From assembly GCA_013350335.1 (NCBI GenBank), contig CM023540.1:51008552-51072551 (forward strand): 64,000 bases of DNA, in the 5' to 3' direction. The DNA comes from Chimonanthus salicifolius. Taxonomy: Eukaryota; Streptophyta; Magnoliopsida; Laurales; Calycanthaceae. Both the position numbers and the translations under genes were made by a program. Of this stretch, positions 34,020 through 43,834 are shown piece after piece. Numbering within the stretch: the first letter of the stretch is position 1; each line of letters opens with the position of its first letter. The notes beneath the pieces were generated by a model that worked only from the letters and a program-made list of their open reading frames with translations, was not told the origin of the DNA and did not search any database.

Positions 34020-34957
34020 AAGGAAATCTCTTTGTTCCAAGGGGATGCAATCGGCCAAGTGTAGTTGAGAGAGGGAGAGAGATGAAAATCTCTTTGTTTC
34101 AAAGAGAGGTGAAATCGGCCAAAGGGGGTGGAGTTTGCCCTTTTGTAAATCAGCCCACAACCGTCTCAATTCCCTCATTATTATTTGTCTAACCAAGGTG
34201 TCCCTTGGCATAACCAAGGGACACTTGGCTTAAGCTCAAGAAACCCATTCCATCTCCCAACGTTGGTGCCTTGGGTTCCATCCTTTGAGATGGAAACCCT
34301 CCATCTCCCACTTGACTCACTTCAAATGGGAGTCTCCCCAACTTCCCTTTCAACTCAACTCACTTTAAATGAACTCATTCTCCAACTCAAGCACTTGTAC
34401 TCAACATTAATAAATTCTCAACTCATGTGAACTCACTTTCCAACTCAAGCATTATTTATCCCACTTGAACTCATTCATCAACTCAACTCAATTTGAACTC
34501 ACCCATGGTTGACCAAGTCAGCCATGGTTAGCCGACCATGCATGATACATTAACCACTTGCCACCTCACTTGATGAGGTGGATTTGGGTCCCACTTGGCC
34601 ATGTCACTCACATGCCACCTCATATATATGCCACCTCACTTTTTGAGGTAGATCCCACGCCTTGGATCTTAATTGGGTATTTGACCCAATTAAATTAATC
34701 TTTTACCCATTTACTTTCAAAATCCATTCACCTTGACCCATTGGGTCCCAATTGGGTAGTTGACCCATTTAATCACACTTATCCAATTACTTGGAATCAA
34801 ACTCTATCCATGATCCATTGGATCATAATTGGGCCATTGACCCAATTCTTACCCATCTAAAGTCCATTTCATCCATAAATCTTAAATTCAACCAATTTAA
34901 CAATTTAAATAACCAAAATCCAATATATTTATGCATTGAAAAATCCAGGGTGTTACA
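33501..34957 (-). repeat. LTR portion at the 5' side of the gypsy element
   Basis: The outer end TGTAACACCCTGGATTTTTC (minus strand, from 34957) is LTR-like. The part 34280-34700 is rich in CAACTCAACTCA, TGAACTCA and CCACTTG words. A GA microsatellite lies at 33959-34017. No primer site was found at the inner border. The leucine/serine-rich frames here are microsatellite shadows. Confidence 0.45.
33959..34017. repeat. (GA)n microsatellite
   Basis: Nearly pure GA dinucleotides for about 59 bases, with a related purine-rich stretch near 34068-34085. Confidence 0.95.
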
Positions 34958-35305
34958 GTTTGATTTACTAATGCATAGGAATAAGAAATCATGCACATTG
35001 GAAAGAGAATTGATGCATATGGGAGAATGTGTCAATGCAACATAGGAAATGGTGACATGCATCTTGGGATGAAAAGATAATGAATGTCATGCACACTTTT
35101 CATGGGTGGTGACATGGATCAATGACTTAATGCCACTATGGAAAATGATGTTGAAGGATGATGATTAAGTAAGTGGAAGCATAGGTGGCTGCCTAGGTGG
35201 ATGCTTAAGTGGCACAAAAACCCTTGAACCCATTTCACATTAGGGTTCTTAGTGGAGTGAGCTTCAAGTAGGGGCCCACATGCATGACACCCGCCAATTT
35301 GAAAC
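34958..35305. other. Intergenic, nothing recognised
   Basis: Unique-looking AT-rich sequence with ATG-rich words (CATGCA, GACATG). No supported feature. Confidence 0.5.
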
Positions 35306-36061
35306 TTAGTTAGCTAGTTTCATCCTGCACCTGCCACGGTCAAAAACAATTTTTCCTTTCTTAACTATCGGCGTGATGCTCTTATTAGATCTCGACATAG
35401 GTTGTGCTTTTATCGCATCCGGCTCATGTATGATGCCCGCATCATACAGTAAGGGTGAAGAAGCCAACAACAATGGATAAAATCCAATAGAAACCCAATA
35501 GTGCAGTTTGAAGTCACTCAGAAGGAGGAGCACCAAGAAAAGAAAACCTCTGAAGTGTATCCCACCAAGCACGACCAGGAGTGGAAGTCGGAGAGAAGCA
35601 AAGTACCAATAAGGGTGACGACAATGACAAAATTTGAAAACGATGTGAGGGCTGTAGACTGAGTTGGAAGGAAGAGACTGAAAAACAATCCAATGCAAAG
35701 AATAACAATATAAGAAAGTCTCCTGAAGTGGGGCCCCAGGAGTGTTTGATTTTGAAGCAAGCATGTGGATTCCAAAAGCCTGTAAGGACAACACTAGGAA
35801 TGCTGGTGTGAAGGTAGTCCATGGCTGAAAGCTAGCAGATCTGGGAAAAAAACCCAAAAAATCTGGGTTATAGATGTCCCAGACAAGAAGTAGAATGTGC
35901 AACTAAATGTGGGTCCCACTTAGCACAAACTGGAGTAGTGTCCTTAAAGAGGAGAACTTCCACTACAGATGTCCTCAGAGATTAGGGCCGAAGTTGACAC
36001 CGGAATCCGGTGATGTACGAAAACCATTAAAGCGTTTAGAAAATCATTCTGACTGATACCA
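35306..36061 (-). mobile_element. Retroelement leader fragment, minus strand
   Basis: CTGATACCA at 36053-36061 is TGGTATCAG on the minus strand, a short Met-tRNA-type primer site. It directly abuts TGTAGAATTT at 36062, which would be the inner end of an LTR. The leader towards lower coordinates holds a long open frame (35902-35306, 198 codons) rich in Leu, Phe and Ser with no domain I recognise. I treat the frame as non-coding. Confidence 0.4.
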
Positions 36062-36360
36062 TGTAGAATTTAATAATAAGAAAAAATGAAAATGAGACAA
36101 GAAAGATAATTTGTGGAGAAGAATTCTTTCCCTCTCTATTGTATTGAATCATGTCTTTAAACTGTAAAGATTACATTGGCTAAGTCAGGTGGGACGCTTG
36201 GACACCTTGGTCTTCAAAAAAAAAAAAAAAACTGTAAAGATTACATGTATAAATAATACAAAGGAAGCCATTCATGGAGACAAAAAATGAAAATAATAAA
36301 CGAATGATCAATTACAATAAATTAGACAACTAACTAAATTGACTTTCCAAAATAAAATAA
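36062..36360 (-). repeat. Probable LTR next to the primer site
   Basis: Starts TGTAGAATTTAATAATAAG after the primer site and contains GAAGAATTCTTTCCCTCTCT and a TGTATAAATAATACAA stretch, as in copia LTRs. The outer border is not fixed. It is interrupted by a short poly(A)-tailed insertion at 36177-36230. Confidence 0.4.
36177..36230 (+). mobile_element. 54-bp poly(A)-tailed retroposon fragment with 16-bp duplication
   Basis: The insertion starts TGGCTAAGTCAGGTGGGACG and ends CCTTGGTCTTC followed by 15 A. It is flanked by perfect 16-bp direct repeats ACTGTAAAGATTACAT at 36161-36176 and 36231-36246. A poly(A) tail plus long target duplication is the mark of LINE-driven target-primed insertion. 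The body is only 39 bases, so it is a severely 5'-truncated LINE, SINE or transcript copy. Confidence 0.85.
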
Positions 36361-37145
36361 TTTTAGATATTTTTGTCCAGAAATGGATCCCACTGGCCAA
36401 CTGTGTCATAAAGTGAATCCCACAACATCATCATTCTCAATAGACGAATTATTAGCTGCACTTGCAAAATTTGAAGACTTTTCATTTTTATTCTCTTTTT
36501 CTTTGAGATTGTTGTACCCCTTCACGTGTCCAATTTCTTATAGTAATTACATCTCACTTTCTTTCCCAATTTAGACTCAGATCTAAAGCAATTCTAATTT
36601 CCAAATCCCTTTTCTGTAGATCTACCTCTGGCCACTAAGCCTTCGGCCTTCACTTCCTCATTAATTGATTTTTGTGCAAGCTCCTCAGATAGAAGAGCAG
36701 TACATAGAATCGTCCGTATAAATGGTTTTTCTCCCATACACGAATGTTGTAAGTAGATGATGACACAACTTGGGGAGCAATCTCATAAGAATAAGGCCTT
36801 TTATCATCTTTATCAATTTGTTACATCTATACTGAATAATTGACAAATAATTTCATTGAATAAATTGAGGTGATCATGACAAATGTACCTTCCATTATCT
36901 CAAGAGTGTACACTTGTCATTTCTATTAGAGTCGATTTGTCAAAGACTTGGTCATGTAGGTGCAATTTCAATTACTTCTTTGCCGCAATTTTTTATCAGC
37001 GACGTTGAAAACCATCTTGCCTGCTAAACACAATCGGATTTTGTTAACAACCCTAAAATCCATTTCTTTTATATCTTCAGCAGTAATTGATGAATTTAAT
37101 GATTTTCCCTACAAAACCTTGTGTAGACCTTGTTGAACCAGTATG
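36361..37145. other. Intergenic, nothing recognised
   Basis: AT-rich sequence upstream of the Reina-like element. No coding or repeat feature that I can support. Confidence 0.55.
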
Positions 37146-37565
37146 TGTTACGTGCATAATTTCCTGGGTCATCCACCTAGGCCATTTATGCGATGAGTGG
37201 GTTATCCATCTTCGGCCAGCCATGCGTTGGCTAGAAGTTAGGCGATAAACGAGGAGGTTGTTCCGTGCGCCTCTTCCTCAGTTTCTTTTGATAATAGGAC
37301 TCATCAGGATAGCTTTGATTATTTTAAATTTGAATTTGTAATCTCTCCTAAGATAAAGGAAGAGAATATGTATCTCTTCCTTATTTTCCATGCTGGCAAA
37401 TCAATGAGAAATTATCTATTCGTATGAAAGACTAGGAGGTTGGATTCCCTCGAAGAGTCCCTTGCACACGATGCACTCACTTCTACAGATCTCCCCTCTC
37501 ACCTCTTTTCTCTAACTCACGGCTCTTGCCGAACTCAACCCTTTTCACACGACAGGGCCACCGCA
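37146..37565 (+). repeat. 5' LTR of the Reina-like element (420 bp)
   Basis: Starts TGTTACGTGC and ends CCACCGCA immediately before the primer site. It contains GGTTGGATTCCCTCGAA (about 37439-37455), which is deleted in the 3' LTR between two GAG triplets. Confidence 0.92.
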
Positions 37566-37590
37566 AGGTATTAGAGCCAGGTTTCACTTT

Positions 37591-38530
37591 AATGGCAGAA
37601 GGTACACGCTACGCCAAAATAGAAGAAATGATGCAACTGTTACGATATTCCATGGAGACCCAAGGGCGTAGGATGGATGACTTGGTCACCACTCAAGGGC
37701 GCCGAATGGATGATCTGGTGTCTCGGCTAGCTGCAGTTAACACATGCCTTGACACCATTTCACAACTTTGCATGCCGGACAAAGGAGATGCCTCCAGTTC
37801 GCGCTCCTTTTTCCGAGGCACAAACTCAGGAGACTTCTCAAGAAGCGAAAAGGAACAGACCATTATGACCTGAACGACTCATCTAGAGTTCCCACGTTTT
37901 GATGGCACAGACCCATCAGGATTGATTTATAGAGAGGAGCAGTTTTTTCTTCACCAGCAGACTCCTGCAACCTAGCGACTGCTGATGGCCTCTTTCCATT
38001 TGGAAGGTAAAGCCCTCTAGTGGTTTCGCTGGATGGAGAAGTCCAACGCAATAGCAAGCTGGGAAGATTTCACCACTGGACTCCTCACACGGTTCGGTCC
38101 ATCACCGTATGATGATGCCACGACTTCCCTGACAAAATTGAGGCAGACATCAACGGTGGAAGACTATCAGTCGAAGTTCGAGGAACACGCCAATAGGACA
38201 ACGAGACTGAATGAGTCCTTTATGATCAGCTACTTCTTGGGGGGATTACAGGAGGATATCCGACTCAGTGTAAGGATGTTACAGCCGAGCGCTCTATTAG
38301 ATACGGTGGGGTTAGCGAGACTGCAGGAAGAGAAGATCAACCTGAGGAGATGAAGGTCAAGGTTTGAGCCAAACTGACCCAGTATACCCTACAGTAGTGA
38401 ACAAACAAAACCCCCCACACCGATGATCAAATGACTCACACCAATGGAGATGAAAGAATGATGATCAAAGGGGTTATGCTATAACTGCGATGAGAAGTTC
38501 GCTCCTGGACACAAGCACAGATCCCAAAAA
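37591..38530 (+). pseudogene. Reina-like gag
   Basis: The frame from the ATG near 37591 (MAEGTRYAKIEEMMQLLRYS) carries two GRRMDDLV repeats and stops at 37873. The next frame continues with LEFPRFDGTDPSGLIY, then a stop, then LEGKALWWFRWMEKSNAIAS, TTSLTKLRQTSTVEDYQSKF and SYFLGGLQEDIRLSVRML, which is the Gag core. A partly decayed zinc knuckle, LCYNCDEKFAPGHKHRSQ, lies near 38472-38525; the last Cys is replaced by His. The protein would form the particle; frameshifts remove function. Confidence 0.85.
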
Positions 38531-41500
38531 TTGTTTTTAATGGAAGGGAGTTGGCCAGAGGACCCCGAGGCAGTGGATTCCGACGCTGAGGAATCCAACA
38601 ATGTTGAGCAGCCCGGGATATCGCTACATGCAGTCACAGGTAGTCCGTCACCTCAAACCATGCGGGTGAATGGTTTGTTACATCAACTAGCAGTGATGAT
38701 TTTAGTCGACTCAGGAAGCACTCATAACTTCCTCAGCCCTAGGATGGGAACCAAGGCAGGGCTATGCATTTCCCGGGATGCACTGTTTGGAGTGGTGGTG
38801 GCCAACGGCGATAGGGTCATGTCTGAGGGAGAATGCAAGGGGGTGCAAATCCAGGTTCGGGATGGTCTGGTGGAGACTGATTTTTATCTGCTGCCATTAG
38901 GTGGCTATCATGTGGTGCTCAGGGCACAATGGCTGAGGACTTTGGGACCGGTTACATGGGATTTTTCCAAGTTAACTATGCAATTTGTACTTGGTAGTAA
39001 AACACATGTATGGTATGGAGAGGAGGGGCGAGAACTAATGCTCCTCAAGGAGGTGCGGGCTAAGCACTTAAGTCAGAACCGAAACCCAAGTTATTCGCTG
39101 CAAGTCTTCTCCATGACTCCAGTTCGGCCTGATGTACCTGCCCCAACAGTTTTAGCAAAAGTGGAAACACTTCTCAATAGCTACGCAGACATCTTTGAGA
39201 CCCCCCAGGGCCTACCCCCGGTTTGAGCTCAGAGTCATCATATTCCCCTCTTACCAGATGCTAAGCTAGTCAGTGTCAGACCCTACAGATATCCCTATTA
39301 TCAAAAGGCAAAGATAGAGCAGCTAGTGGGCGAATTGTTGCAAAGTGGCATGATACGCCCAAGTCAGAGGCCCTTTTCATCACAAGTGTTGTTGGTTCGA
39401 AAAAATGATGGCTCATGGAGGTTATGTATCGATTATCGTGCTCTCAATCAGTAGACTGTTAAGGATAAGTTTCCAATCCCAGTCATCGAAGAGCTACTAG
39501 ATGAATTACATGGTGCTCGGATATTCTCTAAGCTGGATCTACGATCGGGCTACTTCTGGGTCCGTACGAAAGAAATTCCCAAGACTGCATTTCCCACATA
39601 CGAAGGGCATTATGAGTTTCTTGTCATGCCCTTTGGGCTCACAAATGCCCTAGCTACCTTTCAGAGCCTCATGAATGAGATTTTTAAACCTTTCCTACAG
39701 CAATTTGTCTTGGGTTTTTTGACGACATACTTGTCTACAATGCCTCTCTAACCGAGCATCGGGAGCACTTGATGCGTGTATTAGGCGTCCTCTGCGATCA
39801 CCAACTATTTGCCAAACGAAGTAAGTGTAGGTTTGGATTTATGTCCAGTGGACTACTTACGCCATATCATCTTTAATGATGGAGTAGCGGCTGATCCAGA
39901 AAAGGTATGTAGCATGATCGACTGGCCAATACCAAAAAAGGTCCGGGGCTAAGAGGATTTTTGGGCCTCACAGGATACTATTGCCGATTTATCAGAGACT
40001 ATGGAAAGATAGCTAAGCCTTTAACGACTTACTCAAAAATAATTCCTTCGAATGGTCAGTCGAGGCTAACGCTACATTTGAAGCTCTAAAGGAGGCTATA
40101 AGCAAGCCACCTGTGTTAGCCCTCCCCGATTTCCAACATGAATTCCATGTAGAATGAGATGCCTCGAGGGTGGGGGTGTGGGCTATCCTCACTCAGCGTG
40201 GCCGACCACTGGCTTTCTTCAGTAAGGCATTGCGTGGCAAATCTCTCTTCCTATCCACATATGAAAAGGAGTTGTTGGCGCTAGTCCTGGCTGTACGAAA
40301 GTGATGTCCATATCTGTTGGGTCGTCGGTTCGTAGTCAAGACGATTTAGAGAAGTCTTAAGTTTCTTTTGGAGCGGAAGATAGGTACCCCAATGCAACAA
40401 CAATGGGCCTCCAAGCTTTTTGGATACGACTTCGGCATTGAGTATCGGAGTGGACAGTCTAACACCGTGGCTGACGCATTGTCCAGGAAGGAGAGTGAGC
40501 TGTTGCATATTTCATTTTTGGTATCTTCATGGGTGGAAAGGCTCAGAGGCGAGAATGTACTAATCCCCATATCCAGCACTTGTTCACCCAACTTAAAGAT
40601 GGCTCACTGGATCCGACACGTTACACGGAGCAACATGATATCCTCTTCTATAAAGGGCGGTTTTATATCTCACCACAGTCCCCTATGAAAAAGGATATCC
40701 TGATTTATATGCATGACAACCCGCAAGGAGGCCACTCGGGCTACCATAAGACATATCATTGTCTGAAGCGTGAGTTCTTTTGGCCCGGGATGCGAAAGGA
40801 TACCCGTGAATACATTAAGCAATGTGATCCGTGATAGTGAAACAAAGGTGAGAATGTGCATCCAGCTGGTCTTTTACAACCGCTAGGATATTCCATTGCT
40901 CATTTGGTCGTCCATTTCAATGGACTTCATAGAAAGACTGCCACTTTCCATGGGGAAAATCACGATCATGGTGGTGGTGGATCATCTCTCTAAATATGGC
41001 CACTTTGTAGCATTATCTCATCCATACACGGCATTGATCATGGCCTAGCTTTTCCTTGACCACATTTTTAAACTCCATGGTATGCCTACCTCAATTGTTA
41101 GCGACCGAGACCCGGTGTTTCTCAGTTTATTTTGGAACAGTTTTTTCAAGTTGCAGGGTTTTTCTCTCGACATGAGTTTAGCTTACCACCCCCAATCGGA
41201 CGGGCAAACTGGAGGTGGTCAACAAATGCGTCGAACACTATTTGCGGAGCTTTTGCGCGCTCCATCCAAAGTAATGGAGTAGATGGTAGCTTGACTGAAT
41301 ATTGGTTCAACACTAGTACCCATACGTCCACCAAAATCACTCCATTCAATGTTGTTTATGGCTGGCCTCCGCCCAAGCTGCTTTCCTATGTTAAGGGGAC
41401 AACCAGGGTGGATGCAGTTGACAAGAACTGAAGAGCAAAGAAGTGATTTTACAGTCGTTAAAGGATAATCTTTCCCATGCTCAGCAACACATGAAATTCT

Positions 41501-41960
41501 TTGTTGATAGGGTGCGTACTGAGCGAGCATTTGAAGAAAGGGACTGGGTATTCCTGCATCTCCAACCCTACACCCAACAGTCTCTCAGCCTATGGCGCAA
41601 TGCTAAGTTGGAACCCAGGTTTTACGGCTCTTTTAAAGTTCTCTAGAAAATCGGGACAGTGGCCTACAAGTTGGACCTTCCAGACACATGTCGGATTCAT
41701 CATGTTCCATGTTCCATGCCTCAAGCGACGGGTTAGGAACAGTGCCCTTTGGCAATCAACCCTTCCTGATGTAGATCCTGAGGGTGACACTGTTCTAGAG
41801 CCGGAAGTGATACTGGGTAGTAAGGTGGCCAAACGCAGGCGGTGGGCCAATACTAAGGTCTTGGTTCAGTGGAAAGGCCTTGCGCCCGCCGATGCCACGT
41901 GGGAGGAGTATCATCAATTGCGGGCCAAATTTTTGACCTTCCTCCTAGAGGACGATGTCA
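38531..41960 (+). pseudogene. Reina-like pol with C-terminal chromodomain
   Basis: Protease is open in 38531-39226 with VDSGSTHNFLSP (about 38704-38740). Reverse transcriptase follows with broken frames: MIRPSQRPFSSQVLLVRKND, LCIDYRALNQ then a stop, [25 protein letters not shown] and FFDDILVY in place of the usual F-x-DDIL. RNase H has FFSKALRGKSLFLSTYEKEL and IEYRSGQSNTVADALSRKES. Integrase has the HHCC part (GGHSGYHKTYHCLKREFFWP, 40720-40800), the core (SMDFIERLPLS, then MPTSIVSDRDPVFLSLFWNS) and AYHPQSDGQT. The chromodomain VLVQWKGLAPADATWEEY lies near 41855-41910. Each segment is recognisable but several stops separate them. Confidence 0.9.
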
Positions 41961-41978
41961 GGTTCGAGTGGGGCGGAA

Positions 41979-42382
41979 TGTTACGTGCATAATTTCCTGG
42001 GTTATCCACCTCGGCCAGCTATGCGATGAGTGGGTTATCCATCTTCGGCCAGCCATGCGTTGGCTAGAAGTTAGGCAATAAACGAGGAGGTTGTTCCGTG
42101 CACCTCTTCCTCCTTAGTTTCCTTTGATAATAGGACTCATTAGGATAGCTTTGATTATTTTAAATTTGAATTTGTAATCTTTCCTGAGATCAAGGATGAA
42201 AATCTATATCTATTCTTTGTTTTCCATGCTAACAAATCCATGAGAAATTATCTATTCGTCTGAAAGACTAGGAGTCCCTTGCACACGATTCACTCACTTC
42301 CACCGATCTCCCCTCTCACCTCTCTTATCAAACTCACGGCTCTTGCCGAACTCAACCCTCTTCACACGACAGGCCCACTGCA
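41979..42382 (+). repeat. 3' LTR of the Reina-like element (404 bp)
   Basis: Matches the 5' LTR over its full length apart from scattered substitutions, a 19-base deletion near 42271 and a CCT insertion near 42111. It lies directly after the GGGGCGGAA polypurine tract. Confidence 0.92.
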
Positions 42383-42532
42383 TGATGTCTTTGATTTAAT
42401 TTACCATAAATTAAAATTATTTCTCCCATCGAATTTCTCCACCTCAAACTTTACATTTGACATATTGGCAGCTATCGAATAATATCAGCACCATAGAACT
42501 TGATTCAATCAAATATATGCCAAACACGTGCA

Positions 42533-43055
42533 TGCTAGAGCAGAAGAAAATTTTCAAATCGAACTAAAGCAACAGATACCAATTGTTTTGATGTGGAGAA
42601 AATGAAATTGATATACTGCAATAGGAAAAACAAATAAAATCAAATCACATAAAAATATGACACAAAAGGTCAGAAAAATTTAACACAGTTCAACGTTGAT
42701 GTATACGTTTACGGGCGAAAGAGACGATGGCTTCACTAATCAAAAAAGAGAAAACGAATAAGAGGATAACACTGTGCTCAACACAAACTCAAATGCTCAC
42801 CCTCTCAATCTCACAAAGGACCCTCAAAATTACCAAAAAAAAATTCCCCCGAATCTCAATAAAAAACTCTATCAAAAGAGACACAAAGGAAGAACCCCAA
42901 TTTCTATATTATAACTGAAGGCCTAAGCCTCTTTATGTAAATTGTTTTATCTCCAAAATTAAGAGCTTAAAATAATTATAGTATAATCATGAAAGGAAGG
43001 AGAGAGAAGGAATCGAGCCATATGGATTCCTCAAAAATTTTCTTCTGCTCTAGCA
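42533..43055. mobile_element. 523-bp element with perfect inverted ends
   Basis: The left end TGCTAGAGCAGAAGAAAATT (from 42533) and the right end AATTTTCTTCTGCTCTAGCA (to 43055) are exact inverted repeats; the match covers 24 bases including flanking CA/TG. The ends are TG...CA, as for an LTR. The interior contains AACACAGTTCAACGTTGATG followed by TATACGTTTACGGGCG, which resembles the GGTTCGGCAAT...CTACATCCACGG block of the larger element at 17218. No target duplication was found. The open frame 42727-42918 is Lys/Thr-rich and not convincing. Confidence 0.6.
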
Positions 43056-43834
43056 TGAACTGCCCTTGCATGCTTTCACATGTGCTGGCAACATACTTTT
43101 TACTCTCTCCAACAGCCTATTGCATCTGTGATACTTTCATGGACTAGAGAGGCTTAATATGTAAAGGAATGATGTAGTTGAGCCAATGGCACCATGATCA
43201 AGCACCTCCTCTTCTTGGGTCTACCTGCTATCACTGCTGGTCATGCCAGCAAGGTTGTAAAGACTTCAAATACCAGGACTGACTTCTGTCCTTTAAAAAC
43301 AATGGATCCATAGCCGTGCAATACAACAAACATCAATGAGCTAATGAAGTTTATTATGTACTCGGTAACTCGAATCTCAAACAACAATGACAAGAATGGA
43401 TCCTCAAAAATTTGACTTGATATCAACTCCAGTCTTTTGCTCTGTTTAAACAGATAGTCATTCAGCTCAATTGGCTATCAAGTAAAGTATGACCAAGTTT
43501 CTTAACTATGGGTGTCAGGCCCAAGTGCAGACTCTTAAGTGGCTCTAGAGGCAAACAAAGATTCGTTTAGCACACCAGATGATACTATCTATCCTACCTG
43601 CCGCCTAGAAATCAACATTCGAAAGAGAAACCAAATTTTAAAATAAAACAATGGCCAGCCACTTAGAAAGGATCTGGTAGCCAAGGGTTTTAATCTGGAT
43701 ATACTGCTATCAATAAGCAGTTATCCTCATATTTTTCTATCAAATTACTCATTAGAATAGAAATGAATTCAATTTTCTTGCAAAAAATTAAGTGAAGCTC
43801 ATGCCGACTTGATATAGTGGCTATCATATAACCA

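Larger units (their letters stand above)
27894..34957 (-). mobile_element. Ty3/gypsy retrotransposon, truncated LTRs
   Basis: The left end is TGTAATGCCCCTGCCC and the right end is CCAGGGTGTTACA. The flanks GGTTG (27889-27893) and GTTTG (34958-34962) match at four of five positions, so this may be one integration event. On the minus strand the order is LTR part (34957 to about 33200), gag from an ATGCCTCCAAG start near 33131, protease, reverse transcriptase, RNase H, integrase, and LTR part (about 29510-27894). The two LTR parts do not look alike, which suggests that each lost a different portion. Integrase is cut near 29515. Termini and gag start suggest the Tekay/Del clade. Confidence 0.6.
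37146..42382 (+). mobile_element. Ty3/gypsy chromovirus (Reina-like), both LTRs present
   Basis: The 5' LTR (37146-37565) and 3' LTR (41979-42382) both start TGTTACGTGCATAATTTCC and end in CCACCGCA or CCCACTGCA. Their length difference is explained by one 19-base deletion and one 3-base insertion. A primer site AGGTATTAGAGCCAGG follows the 5' LTR directly, and a GAGTGGGGCGGAA polypurine tract precedes the 3' LTR. Between them lie gag, protease, reverse transcriptase, RNase H, integrase and chromodomain in order on the plus strand. Flanks GTATG and TGATG match poorly. Stops and frameshifts throughout pol make it inactive. Size and domain style suggest the Reina clade. Confidence 0.9.

Noticed and set aside
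33849..34217. Minus-strand frame with runs of Leu-Ser and Lys-Arg
   Set aside because: The Leu-Ser run is the translated GA microsatellite at 33959-34017.
35306..35902. Minus-strand open frame of 198 codons
   Set aside because: It is Leu/Phe/Ser-rich without a recognisable domain, overlaps two other long minus frames, and lies next to a primer site and LTR-like end, so it is probably retroelement leader.
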